NCBI RefSeq assembly: GCF_014656195.1
Contig: NZ_BNBY01000027.1
Span: forward strand, 41,627-105,626
Length of the DNA: 64,000 bases
Direction: 5' to 3'
Source: Kitasatospora xanthocidica
GTDB lineage: Bacteria > Actinomycetota > Actinomycetes > Streptomycetales > Streptomycetaceae
The notes under the pieces are model-generated. The model saw nothing but the letters and a program-made list of their open reading frames with translations. It was not told the DNA's origin and searched no databases. Each line of letters starts with the position of its first letter. The first letter of the stretch is position 1. A program made the translations under genes and the position numbers. Below, in pieces: positions 8,692 through 16,493 of the stretch.

Positions 8692-9216
8692 ATGCGAGTG
8701 ATGATCAGGGCCCCGAGGGCCGAGGACACGGTTGCGTACGCCGAGGCGGTCCGCCGGTCCGCCGAGCACATCGGGCGGTGGAACCCGGTCGAGCCGGACG
8801 GGCTGCCCGAGCTGCTGGAGCGCCAGGGGGCGGGCCTGCGCACCTTCCTGATCGTCGACCGGGAGAGCGCCGGGCTGGTCGGCAAGGTGAACGTCGCCAA
8901 CATCGTGCTGGGCCGCTTCTGCAACGCGACCCTGGGCTACGACTCCTACCTGCCGTTCGCCGGCACCGGGCGGATGACCGAGGGCATGCGGCTGGTCCTG
9001 GACCGCTGCTTCGCCCCGCACTCGGGCGGCGGGCTGGGGCTGCACCGGCTGGAGATCAACGTGCAGCCGGACAACGAGCGCTCGGTCGCGATGGCCAAGC
9101 GGCTGGGCTTCCGGCACGAGGGCTTCTCGCCGCGGATGCTGTTCCTGCAGGGCGACTGGCGCGACCACGAGCGGTTCGCGCTGACCGCCGAGGAGTGGCC
9201 CGGCGCCTCGGCATAG
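8692..9216 (+). CDS. GNAT-family N-acetyltransferase (RimJ/RimL type)
   Basis: About 174 residues with the RimJ/RimL-like pattern: an opening MIRAPRAEDTVAYAEAVRRS, a central strand LVGKVNVANIVLGRFCNATLGY, and the acetyl-CoA region LHRLEINVQPDNERSVAMAKRLGFRHEG. Such enzymes transfer an acetyl group to an N-terminal or side-chain amine; the substrate cannot be read from the sequence. The start is uncertain: ATG 8692 has a G-run right in front, ATG 8701 is also possible, and an upstream GTG (8674) sits immediately after the ffh terminator. The gene stands alone between ffh and ftsH. Confidence 0.8.
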   Translation: MRVMIRAPRAEDTVAYAEAVRRSAEHIGRWNPVEPDGLPELLERQGAGLRTFLIVDRESAGLVGKVNVANIVLGRFCNATLGYDSYLPFAGTGRMTEGMRLVLDRCFAPHSGGGLGLHRLEINVQPDNERSVAMAKRLGFRHEGFSPRMLFLQGDWRDHERFALTAEEWPGASA

Positions 9217-9332
9217 CCGCTGGTGGGGGAGGTGGCAGGGTCTCTGGTGGGGACGGTCGGCGGGGCCGTACGGGCGCCCGGGCGCGGCGTTGCGGTTGGC
9301 CCGCCCGAGCACCTGTCCGTATCGTCCGATGG

Positions 9333-11369
9333 GTGACCGAACCCGTGCCGCCGCGTCAGACCCCCGACCAGCCCTGGCGTTCCGAGGGAGCCCCGCCTCC
9401 GCCACCGCCCCGCCGTCGGATGCCCGGCGGCTGGACCGGCCTCGTCCTCACCGCCCTCGTGGTGTTCCTGATCTCCGACGTCCTGCTGTCGTTCTTCGGC
9501 AACGAGGGCGCCACCACGATCTCGTACACCGAGTTCAACAACCAGCTGAACAAGGGCAACATCACCAAGATCTACTCCAAGGGCGACGCGATCGAGGGCA
9601 CCCTCAAGAGCGCGCAGCCCAAGCCGGACGGCGGCAAGGGCGACTACACCGAGTTCGACACCCAGCGCCCCTCCTTCGCGGGCGACAACCTGTGGAGCAC
9701 GCTGCAGCAGCAGGGCGTGGAGGTCACCGCCACCTCGCCGGTCCAGCAGCGCAGCTTCCTCACCAACCTGCTGCTGTCGCTCGCCCCGATGCTGCTGCTG
9801 GTCTTCATCTGGGTGCTGCTCGCCCGCCGGATGGCCGGGGGCCTCGGCGGCGGGCCGCTGGGGCGCAAGGCGCCGCCCAAGCCGGTCGCCGCCGACCAGG
9901 GCAAGCGCACCACCTTCGCCGACGTGGCCGGCATCGACGAGGTCGAGGCCGAACTCACGGAGGTGGTCGACTACTTGAAGAACCCCGACCGCTACCGCCG
10001 GCTCGGCGCCAAGATGCCGCGCGGAGTCCTGCTGAGCGGACCACCCGGAACGGGCAAGACCCTGCTGGCCCGGGCCGTGGCCGGCGAGGCGGACGTGCCG
10101 TTCTTCTCGGCCTCCGCCTCCGAGTTCATCGAGATGATCGTCGGCGTCGGCGCCAGCCGGGTCCGCGAACTGTTCGCGGAGGCCCGCAAGGTCGCCCCCG
10201 CGATCATCTTCATCGACGAGATCGACACCATCGGACGCCAGCGCGGCGCGGGCGGCGGCATGGGCGGGCACGACGAGCGCGAGCAGACGCTCAACCAGAT
10301 CCTCACCGAGATGGACGGCTTCTCCGGCTCCGAGGGCGTCATCGTGATCGCCGCGACCAACCGGGCGGACGTGCTCGACCCGGCGCTGCTGCGCCCCGGC
10401 CGCTTCGACCGGCGGATCACCGTCAGCCCGCCCGACCGGGACGGCCGCGCCGCGATCCTGCGCATCCACACCCGCACCGTCCCGCTGGCCGGCGACACCG
10501 ACCTCCGGCAGCTGGCCAAGGTCACCCCCGGGATGACCGGCGCCGAACTCGCCAACCTGGTCAACGAGGCCGCCCTGCTGGCCGTCAAGCGCGAGCAGGA
10601 CGCGGTCAACGAGCGGGACCTCTCGGACGCCCTGGAGAAGGTCCAACTGGGCGCCGTACGACCGCTGGTGATGCCGCAGGAGGAGCGCGAGCGGACGGCG
10701 TACCACGAGAGCGGGCACGCGCTGCTGGGCATGCTGCAGCCGGGCGCGGACCCGGTGCGCAAGATCACCATCGTGCCGCGCGGCCGGGCGCTCGGCGTCA
10801 CCCTCTCCACCCCCGAGAACGACCGCTACTCGTACACCGAGCCGTACCTGCGCGGCCGGATCATCGGCGCGCTCGGCGGCATGGCGGCCGAGCAGGTGGT
10901 CTACGGGGTGATCACCACCGGCGCGGAGAGCGACCTGGAGCAGGTCACCAACATCGCCCGCGGGATGGCCGGACGCTGGGGCATGAGCGAGCGGGTCGGC
11001 CGGCTCACCGCGGTGCCCTCCGACCCGCAGGGCGCGTACGGGCTCTCCGCCGCGCCGACCACCCTGGACGCGGTGGACGAGGAGGCCCGGCGGATCGTCT
11101 CCGAGTGCTACGACGAGGCGGTGAGGCTGCTGACCGAGCAGCGGCACCGGCTGGACGCTCTGGCGGCGGCGCTGCTGGAGGCGGAGACGCTGGACGAGGA
11201 GCAGGCCTACCGCGCGGCGGGCGTGCCGCGGGAGGGGGCCGGGGAGGGCTCGGCCGGGGCCGAGGGGGCCGTCGGGGCCGAAGGGGCCGAAGGGGCTGAG
11301 GAGGCTGATGGGGCTGGCGGGTCCGAGGGGCCGTCCGGGGCCGGCGGGAAGTCGCTCGATCAGGCGTGA
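9333..11369 (+). CDS. ftsH: FtsH-family membrane-bound AAA+ zinc protease
   Basis: The 678-residue protein has two N-terminal membrane segments (about residues 35-55 and 145-165) flanking an extracytoplasmic loop. Next comes an AAA+ ATPase with Walker A GPPGTGKT (about 235), Walker B AIIFIDEID and the second region of homology LLRPGRFDRR, then the M41 zinc protease motif HESGH (His458, Glu459, His462) with the third-ligand region GAESDLEQVT. It degrades misfolded or regulatory membrane proteins. GTG 9333 is the family-like start; a weak TTGGCC-18-TATCGT promoter (9296-9325) ends 7 bp before it, so the mRNA may be leaderless (inference). The last ~45 residues are a Glu/Gly/Ala repeat tail of no known function. 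Confidence 0.93.
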   Translation: MTEPVPPRQTPDQPWRSEGAPPPPPPRRRMPGGWTGLVLTALVVFLISDVLLSFFGNEGATTISYTEFNNQLNKGNITKIYSKGDAIEGTLKSAQPKPDGGKGDYTEFDTQRPSFAGDNLWSTLQQQGVEVTATSPVQQRSFLTNLLLSLAPMLLLVFIWVLLARRMAGGLGGGPLGRKAPPKPVAADQGKRTTFADVAGIDEVEAELTEVVDYLKNPDRYRRLGAKMPRGVLLSGPPGTGKTLLARAVAGEADVPFFSASASEFIEMIVGVGASRVRELFAEARKVAPAIIFIDEIDTIGRQRGAGGGMGGHDEREQTLNQILTEMDGFSGSEGVIVIAATNRADVLDPALLRPGRFDRRITVSPPDRDGRAAILRIHTRTVPLAGDTDLRQLAKVTPGMTGAELANLVNEAALLAVKREQDAVNERDLSDALEKVQLGAVRPLVMPQEERERTAYHESGHALLGMLQPGADPVRKITIVPRGRALGVTLSTPENDRYSYTEPYLRGRIIGALGGMAAEQVVYGVITTGAESDLEQVTNIARGMAGRWGMSERVGRLTAVPSDPQGAYGLSAAPTTLDAVDEEARRIVSECYDEAVRLLTEQRHRLDALAAALLEAETLDEEQAYRAAGVPREGAGEGSAGAEGAVGAEGAEGAEEADGAGGSEGPSGAGGKSLDQA

Positions 11370-11370
11370 A

Positions 11371-11430
11371 GCCGGGCATTCGAGCCGGGCATTCGAGCTG
11401 GGCATTCGAGCCGGGCATTCGAGCCGGGCG
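11371..11430 (+). repeat. 13-bp tandem repeat after ftsH
   Basis: The unit GCCGGGCATTCGA occurs four times head to tail (11371-11422, the third copy with one C-to-T change), followed by a partial fifth copy. It begins one base after the ftsH stop codon and ends just before the terminator. In frame it would extend the protein if the stop were lost. No function is evident. Confidence 0.9.
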
Positions 11431-11441
11431 TGAGACCGGTG

Positions 11442-11476
11442 CCGGGGGCGCTCGCCGAGATGGCGGGCGCCCCCGG
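11442..11476. terminator. Bidirectional terminator between ftsH and the methyltransferase gene
   Basis: CCGGGGGCGC (11442-11451) pairs with GCGCCCCCGG (11467-11476); an inner CGCC/GGCG extends the stem. It lies between convergent genes and is followed on the plus strand by TTTCGCG. Confidence 0.8.
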
Positions 11477-11491
11477 TTTCGCGCGTCGTCC

Positions 11492-12325
11492 TCAGGCCCC
11501 CCGGCTCGGCCGTTCGGCGACCAGGTAGCGGAACACGTTCTCCATCCGTACCGAGCCGTCCGCGCGCAGGAACGGCTGCAGCGCCTCCTCCAGCTCCTTG
11601 GCCACCAGCGAGGCGCCGGAGAACTCCTCGGCCGCCTCGAACAGGCCGGTGGAGAGCAGGCCGCGCACCGCGCTGTCCAGGTCCGGGTAGGCGAACGGGC
11701 AGCCCACCCGGCCGCTGCCGGCCGGGCGCAGGCCGGCCGGGGCGAGCAGGTCCTCCAGCGTCCCGGGCGCGCTCAGCTCGAACGGGTCGCGCGCGGTGGT
11801 GCGGCCCGCCATCCGCCGGGCCACGTCCAGCACCGGGGCGCTCTCGCAGCGCTCCGGCGGGCCCCAGGCGGCGAGCACCACGTGCCCGCCAGGAAGCACG
11901 TGCCGGGCGGCCTCGGCCACCACCGTGCCGGGCTCGGCGGCACCCGGCAGCTGCTCGAAAACCGTCACCAGCGAATGGGCCGGGTGGGGGACGGCGGCGG
12001 CCGTCCTGGCCCCGGCGCACACCCGAAGCCGCCGTCCGCGGGCCAGCTCGCGCAGCTCCTCGCGCGGCTCCTGCCCGGAGACCTGGGCGCCCCGGCCGGC
12101 CGCGAGCAGCAGGGCCAGTCCGGCCCGGCAGCCCAGGCCCAGCACGCTGCTCGCCGGGCCGACCTCCAGCCGGTCGTAGACCGCCTCGTAGAGCGGTACC
12201 AGCATGCGTTCCTGGATCTCCGCCCAGTCGCGCGCCCGCGCGGGGCCGGTGGCCCCGGGCCGCGGGTGGTGCGCGCGTGCGCCGGTCGGTCGTACGGTCG
12301 TGCCGGTCGTCCGAGCTGAAGCCAT
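11492..12325 (-). CDS. SAM-dependent methyltransferase, class I-like
   Basis: The 277-residue minus-strand protein starts at ATG 12325, preceded on its strand by a good ribosome binding site (GGGAGG, 6 bases away). It shows a class I methyltransferase core: VLGLGCRAGLALLLAA as motif I (about residue 65), LVTVFEQLPGAAEPG, and HVLPGGHVVLAAWGPPE as the post-motif strand. The first acidic loop residue is replaced in the usual GxGxG/D pattern, so SAM binding is likely but not certain. The substrate is unknown. It converges with ftsH and diverges from proS, and seems to be transcribed alone. Confidence 0.75.
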   Translation of the reverse strand: MASARTTGTTVRPTGARAHHPRPGATGPARARDWAEIQERMLVPLYEAVYDRLEVGPASSVLGLGCRAGLALLLAAGRGAQVSGQEPREELRELARGRRLRVCAGARTAAAVPHPAHSLVTVFEQLPGAAEPGTVVAEAARHVLPGGHVVLAAWGPPERCESAPVLDVARRMAGRTTARDPFELSAPGTLEDLLAPAGLRPAGSGRVGCPFAYPDLDSAVRGLLSTGLFEAAEEFSGASLVAKELEEALQPFLRADGSVRMENVFRYLVAERPSRGA

Positions 12326-12616
12326 CGCGGCCTCCCATCCGGTCCTTCGGTGTGCTGCTACGGCTCCCCCAAAGTCCCGCCCCACTCCAGCGAACAGCGG
12401 GTCGGGCCCGGCGTCCAGAGGGGTGCAGGGTGGTGCGCGCGTGTCGCGGTGGTGCGCCCCCCGTTCGACGGGCCGGGTCCGCCCCCTGTTCCGCCGCCCG
12501 GTCGGGGGCCGGGGCCGTGGCGCGGTCGGCGGCCCGGTCGGCGGTTCGGTCGGCGGCTCTCGGCGGGTGTGATACCGATTCGAAGTCAGGGGGTCGCTCC
12601 CCGTACCATTCGCCCC

Positions 12617-14029
12617 ATGGCTAAGGCACCCGTTCTCACCCCTCAGGCGGAAGACTTCCCGCGCTGGTACCAGGACCTCATCAACAAGGCCGAGCTGGCC
12701 GACAACGGTCCGGTGCGCGGCACCATGGTCATCCGACCGTACGGCTACGGGCTGTGGGAGCGGATGCAGCAGGAGATGGACGCGCGCATCAAGAAGGCGG
12801 GTGCGCAGAACGCCTACTTCCCGATGTTCATCCCGCAGTCCTACCTGACCAAGGAAGCCGAGCACGTCGAGGGCTTCGCGCCCGAGCTCGCGGTGGTCAC
12901 CCACGGTGGCGGCAAGCAGCTGGAGGAGCCGGTCGTCGTCCGGCCGACCTCCGAGACGATCATCAACGAGTACTTCTCGAAGTGGGTGCAGAGCCACCGC
13001 GACCTGCCCCTGCTGATCAACCAGTGGGCCAATGTGGTCCGTTGGGAGCTGCGCCCGCGCGTCTTCCTGCGCACCACCGAGTTCCTCTGGCAGGAGGGCC
13101 ACACCGCCCACGCCACGTACGAGGACGCCCGCGCGTACGCGTCGATGATCCACACCCAGGTCTACGGCGACTTCATGACCAACGTGCTCGGCATCGACGT
13201 CGTGCTCGGCCGCAAGACCGCCAAGGAGCGCTTCGCCGGCGCCATCAACACCCTCACCCTCGAGGGCATGATGGGCGACGGCAAGGCGCTGCAGATGGGC
13301 ACCAGCCACGAGCTGGGCCAGAACTTCGCCAAGGCGTTCAACACCACGTACCAGCTGCAGGGCGCCGAGCGCGAGTACGTCTGGCAGACCTCCTGGGGCG
13401 TCTCGACCCGCATGGTCGGCGGCCTGATCATGTCCCACGGTGACGACAACGGCCTGCGGGTGCCCCCGCGCCTGGCCGCCGTCCAGGCCGTCGTGCTCGC
13501 GATCAAGGGCGACGACGCGGTCATCGCCAAGGTCCGCGAGATCGGCGCGCAGCTGGAGGCCGTCGGCATCCGCGTCGTGGTCGACGACCGCACCGACACC
13601 CCGTTCGGCCGCCGCGCCGTCGACTGGGAGCTCAAGGGCGTTCCGCTGCGCATCGAGGTCGGCCCGCGCGACCTGGAGAACGGCACCGCGATGCTGGCCC
13701 GCCGCATCCCGGGCGGCAAGGAGCCGGTCGCCATCGACTCCCTGGCCGCGCTGCTCCCCGGCATCCTGGAGGAGGACCAGGCGCTGCTGCTGCGCCAGTC
13801 CCGCGAGCGCCGCGAGTCCCGCACCGTCGACGTCAAGACCATCGACGAGGCCATCGAGGCCGCCGCCACCGGCTGGGGCCGGATCTCCTGGGCCGACCTC
13901 GGCGCGGAGGGCGAGGCCAAGCTGGCCGAGCAGGGCGTCACGGTGCGCTGCATCGTCGCGGCCGACGGCTCGGTGCCGGCGACGGACGACCAGGACGGCA
14001 ACATCGCGATCGTCGCCCGCGCGTACTGA
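12617..14029 (+). CDS. proS: Prolyl-tRNA synthetase, archaeal/eukaryotic type
   Basis: The 470-residue class II synthetase charges tRNA-Pro. It is the shorter archaeal/eukaryotic-like form: it opens WYQDLINKAELADNGPVRGT, has motif 2 region RTTEFLWQEGHTAHAT, and lacks the ~180-residue editing insertion found between motifs 2 and 3 in the classic bacterial enzyme. It ends in the family's C-terminal tyrosine (VARAY). ATG 12617 is the family start. Streptomyces species are known to carry a bacterial-type ProRS elsewhere, so this may be a second synthetase or a replacement; the window cannot tell. A TACCAT hexamer at 12604-12609 ends 7 bp before the ATG and could drive a leaderless mRNA. Confidence 0.93.
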   Translation: MAKAPVLTPQAEDFPRWYQDLINKAELADNGPVRGTMVIRPYGYGLWERMQQEMDARIKKAGAQNAYFPMFIPQSYLTKEAEHVEGFAPELAVVTHGGGKQLEEPVVVRPTSETIINEYFSKWVQSHRDLPLLINQWANVVRWELRPRVFLRTTEFLWQEGHTAHATYEDARAYASMIHTQVYGDFMTNVLGIDVVLGRKTAKERFAGAINTLTLEGMMGDGKALQMGTSHELGQNFAKAFNTTYQLQGAEREYVWQTSWGVSTRMVGGLIMSHGDDNGLRVPPRLAAVQAVVLAIKGDDAVIAKVREIGAQLEAVGIRVVVDDRTDTPFGRRAVDWELKGVPLRIEVGPRDLENGTAMLARRIPGGKEPVAIDSLAALLPGILEEDQALLLRQSRERRESRTVDVKTIDEAIEAAATGWGRISWADLGAEGEAKLAEQGVTVRCIVAADGSVPATDDQDGNIAIVARAY

Positions 14030-14188
14030 CGTCCGCGGGTAGCGGTCGGATGCGGGTTCCCGGTTCGGATCCGCGTCCGGTTCCGGGCCGTTCCGGGCTG
14101 CTTACGGGGCGTTCCGGGCCGTTCCAGGGTCGGTTTCGCGGCTCTTCCGGAGCGCTTCCGCGATCCCGGGATGTCCGCCGGATGTCTG

Positions 14189-14202
14189 TTACCTGCAGGT
14201 AA
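14189..14202. promoter_or_regulatory. 14-bp perfect palindrome
   Basis: TTACCTGCAGGTAA is fully self-complementary with no spacer. It lies about 160 bp after proS and 380 bp before the SprT-like gene. A symmetric site of this size suits a dimeric transcription factor; no family can be named. Confidence 0.45.
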
Positions 14203-14332
14203 TGACCGTCCGCGGCGACATTTGCCCGGAATGCGGGCGGGTAAGAATCCGGTAACTCTTCCGGGGGACTCCCGGCGGTGGACATCCCTACTGGCCGGTC
14301 AACTCCCGGTATTAACGGAATAGCGGTACGGT

Positions 14333-14377
14333 GTACGGCCCGTGGCCCTGTCAATCAGGCAGGACCGCGGGCCGTAC
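14333..14377 (+). other. Hairpin upstream of the SprT-like gene
   Basis: GTACGGCCCG (14333-14342) pairs with CGGGCCGTAC (14368-14377); the interior folds further through CCTG/CAGG. It lies 150 bp downstream of the palindrome and could be a late terminator of proS or an RNA leader element of the next gene. Confidence 0.5.
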
Positions 14378-14527
14378 GTCTTGGGGGCGACAGCCCGCCC
14401 CTCGGGCGGAATTTCGACAGGCCCGCCGACTCTGCGACGGGCCGAAACCGGCAGGGGGTTGGTCTTGCGTCAGATCCGGAGCGTGCATTTCGCGCGCGGC
14501 CATGCATTCCTGGGAGTTCCCTGTGAA

Positions 14528-14544
14528 TTCCCGGAGATCGGGAA
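14528..14544. promoter_or_regulatory. TTCCCG-n5-CGGGAA dyad before the SprT-like gene
   Basis: A perfect 6+6 inverted repeat with a 5-bp spacer lies 40 bp before the GTG at 14584, a typical place for an operator overlapping a promoter. Confidence 0.35.
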
Positions 14545-14583
14545 CATGCGGAACATCGGCTCGCACTCCATCGTTGGTCTAGC

Positions 14584-15162
14584 GTGAGCACGACACAGCC
14601 CCTCGTTCTCGCGGCCGAACTGGCCGCCGCCTGGAGTGACATCCAGGCCTACCACCAGGACCTCCCCGACCTGGCCTCGCCCGAGGCCCTGATCGGCGAG
14701 TCCTCCTCGGCCTGTGGGACGCGGCTCGGTTTCGAGCGGCTCCTCCACGAGGCTGCCCATGGTCTGGCCGCGGCCCGGGACATCCGGGACACCTCGCGGG
14801 CCGGCCGCTACCACAACCGGCGCTTCCTGATGCTCGCCTCCGAGCTCGGTCTGGCGCACCCGGTCGAACCGCACGCGAGTAGCGGCTTCTCCCAGGTGAC
14901 CATGCTCAAGGAGACCCAGGAACGCTACGCCGGCACCATCGAGCGCCTGGACCGCGCCCTCGGCGCGCACCAGGAGGCGGTGGCCGGCGACGGCGCGACG
15001 CGTGCCTTCCGCGGCCCGGCCGCCCGGCACGGCTCCTCCGGGGGCGGCGTCCGGGTCAAGGCGGTCTGCGGCTGCGGACGCAACGTCCGGGTCGTGCCGT
15101 CGGTGCTCGCGCAGGCGTCCATCGTCTGCGGTGCGTGCCAGCAGCCGTTCAAGATCGCGTAA
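14584..15162 (+). CDS. SprT-like putative zinc metalloprotein with C-terminal zinc ribbon
   Basis: The 192-residue protein starts at GTG 14584. It carries LLHEAAHGLAAARDIRDTS with the HExxH zinc motif at residues 55-59, followed by GRYHNRRF with His77 as the likely third ligand. It ends with a zinc-ribbon pattern, CGCGRNVRV (Cys162, Cys164) and IVCGACQQPF (Cys182, Cys185). This layout is typical of SprT-like domain proteins; close relatives with the HEAAH...GRYHNRRF signature are, to my knowledge, common on actinobacterial phages, plasmids and integrative elements. SprT relatives include DNA-protein crosslink proteases, but activity here is unproven. It has no ribosome binding site of note and no operon partner; repeats follow it. 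Confidence 0.75.
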   Translation: MSTTQPLVLAAELAAAWSDIQAYHQDLPDLASPEALIGESSSACGTRLGFERLLHEAAHGLAAARDIRDTSRAGRYHNRRFLMLASELGLAHPVEPHASSGFSQVTMLKETQERYAGTIERLDRALGAHQEAVAGDGATRAFRGPAARHGSSGGGVRVKAVCGCGRNVRVVPSVLAQASIVCGACQQPFKIA

Positions 15163-15691
15163 GCGGTCGACGACCGGCGGCCGCTGTGCGGGCAGCGGCC
15201 CGGCCGGAGCGAGCGGTACGGCAGGTATCCGCCGAGCACGTACGGGCCGCGCGACGGGACGGTCGCGCGGCGAGACGGCACGGCGGGCAGCGCGGTACGG
15301 CCCGGCGGCAACAGCAGGACAGCGGTAAACGGCAGGACAGCGGTAACAGCAGGACAGCGGTAAACGGCAGGACAGCGGTAACAGCAGGACAGCGATAAAC
15401 GGCAGCGCAGTACGACGGTCAGTCCGTGGGTTGGACCGGGGGCGGGGGCTCCCGGTCGGACCCTGATCGCCACCCGGCCCGGCCCTGACGCCCCCGGTCG
15501 GGACCCTGATCACCCCCGGGGTCCGCGTGCGGGCGGCTCGCGCCGGTATGGCAGAATGGACAGCTGAGTACTCGGCAGCCGAGCAGGACCCCTCTCTCCT
15601 ACGGCTGGCGTGTCCCCTGAACGGTCCGCCCCGCAACCCCACGCGGAGGCGAGCCCGCTCACCCACGTCAACACCAGGAGAATCCACTCCC
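15163..15691. other. Repeat-rich gap before rpsP
   Basis: No supported gene lies in these 529 bases. The centre is the 35-bp period tandem array at 15310-15410. Upstream is a GC-rich spacer. Near 15540-15560 the GGTATGGCAGAATGG stretch looks like a promoter -10 region (CAGAAT 15552-15557), and the leader to rpsP is about 130 nt long and contains TGAGTACTCGG. Confidence 0.5.
15310..15410 (+). repeat. 35-bp period tandem repeat
   Basis: Two alternating words, AACAGCAGGACAGCGGT (17 bp) and AAACGGCAGGACAGCGGT (18 bp), repeat as a 35-bp unit just under three times: 15310-15344, 15345-15379 and 15380-15410. The last unit has drifted. There is no coding frame through it with family support. It is not a CRISPR, because there are no unique spacers. 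Confidence 0.9.
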
Positions 15692-16120
15692 GTGGCAGTC
15701 AAGATCAAGCTCAAGCGTCTCGGCAAGATTCGCTCCCCGCACTACCGCATCGTCGTCGCCGACTCGCGCACCAAGCGTGACGGTCGCGCGATCGAGGAGA
15801 TCGGCATCTACCAGCCGACCTACAACCCCTCGAAGATCGAGGTCGACAGCGAGCGCGCCCAGTACTGGCTGTCCGTCGGCGCCCAGCCGACCGAGCCGGT
15901 GCTCGCCATCCTGAAGCTGACCGGCGACTGGCAGAAGTACAAGGGCCTGCCGGCCCCGGCCCCGCTGCTGGTCGCGGAGCCCAAGGTCGAGGACTTCTCG
16001 CACCTGTTCGCGAAGGCCGTCGCCGGCTTCGAGGACGCCACCACCGGTGTCGCCATCACCCCGAAGGCCAAGAAGTCGGACAAGGTCGAGGCTGAGGCCG
16101 ACGCCGCCGTCGAGGCCTGA
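15692..16120 (+). CDS. rpsP: 30S ribosomal protein S16 (bS16)
   Basis: The 142-residue protein begins MAVKIKLKRLGKIRSPHYRI, the standard S16 N-terminus, needed for assembly of the 30S platform. The start is GTG 15692 with AGGAG 11 bases upstream. The S16 core covers about 85 residues; the rest is the Ala/Glu-rich actinobacterial tail. It heads an operon: the KH-protein GTG follows after only 2 bases, then rimM, trmD and rplS. Confidence 0.97.
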   Translation: MAVKIKLKRLGKIRSPHYRIVVADSRTKRDGRAIEEIGIYQPTYNPSKIEVDSERAQYWLSVGAQPTEPVLAILKLTGDWQKYKGLPAPAPLLVAEPKVEDFSHLFAKAVAGFEDATTGVAITPKAKKSDKVEAEADAAVEA

Positions 16121-16122
16121 GC

Positions 16123-16362
16123 GTGATCGAGGACGCCCTCGACCACCTGGTGAAGGGCATCGTCGAGCACCCCGACGAGGTGCAGGTGCGCTCGCGCAAC
16201 CTGCGTCGGGGGAACACCATCGAGGTGCGAGTGCACCCCGATGACCTCGGCAAGGTGATCGGCCGGGGCGGCCGCACGGCTCGCGCTCTGCGCACCGTGG
16301 TCGGCGCCCTCGGCGGTCGCAACGTCCGGGTCGACCTGGTCGACGTGGACAACATCCGCTGA
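16123..16362 (+). CDS. KH-domain RNA-binding protein (KhpA type)
   Basis: This 79-residue protein is one KH domain with the GxxG RNA-binding loop in KVIGRGGRTARALRT. It belongs to the small KH proteins (KhpA/YlqC) conserved next to rpsP and rimM in Gram-positive bacteria, where they bind RNA and in some species pair with Jag/KhpB. The start is GTG 16123, two bases after the rpsP stop, so the two are probably translationally coupled. Confidence 0.92.
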   Translation: MIEDALDHLVKGIVEHPDEVQVRSRNLRRGNTIEVRVHPDDLGKVIGRGGRTARALRTVVGALGGRNVRVDLVDVDNIR

Positions 16363-16393
16363 CGTAGCTGCTCGTTCAGCCGTCAGGGCTTGG

Positions 16394-16426
16394 GGCCGAC
16401 CGGGACGCATGTCGTCCCGGTCGGCC
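16394..16426 (+). terminator. Hairpin terminator/attenuator between the KH gene and rimM
   Basis: GGCCGACCGGGACG (16394-16407) pairs perfectly with CGTCCCGGTCGGCC (16413-16426); the loop is CATGT and TTTCTCG follows. It is a textbook intrinsic terminator inside an otherwise conserved ribosomal operon, so it may set a lower level for rimM-trmD. Confidence 0.85.
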
Positions 16427-16493
16427 TTTCTCGTTTCCCGCACCACCCCACTCCCCGCACCGCCCCACCAGGAACTCCAGGAGAACGATCACC

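Larger units (their letters stand above)
14030..14583. other. Gene-free region between proS and the SprT-like gene
   Basis: No credible protein-coding frame is seen in these 554 bases. The left part contains loosely repeated CCGTTCCGGGC-like words. It then holds a perfect palindrome (14189-14202), an extended imperfect hairpin (14333-14377) and a TTCCCG/CGGGAA dyad (14528-14544). The segment 14189-14330 is less GC-rich than its surroundings and probably carries the promoter for the next gene; TACGGT at 14327-14332 is a possible -10. Confidence 0.5.

Noticed and set aside
12350..12616. Longer ProRS N-terminus
   Set aside because: The upstream frame is Arg/Pro/Gly-rich and not ProRS-like; the family starts at MAKAPVLTPQ.
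15310..15410. CRISPR array
   Set aside because: The units are contiguous alternating 17- and 18-bp words without unique spacers, and no cas genes are nearby.
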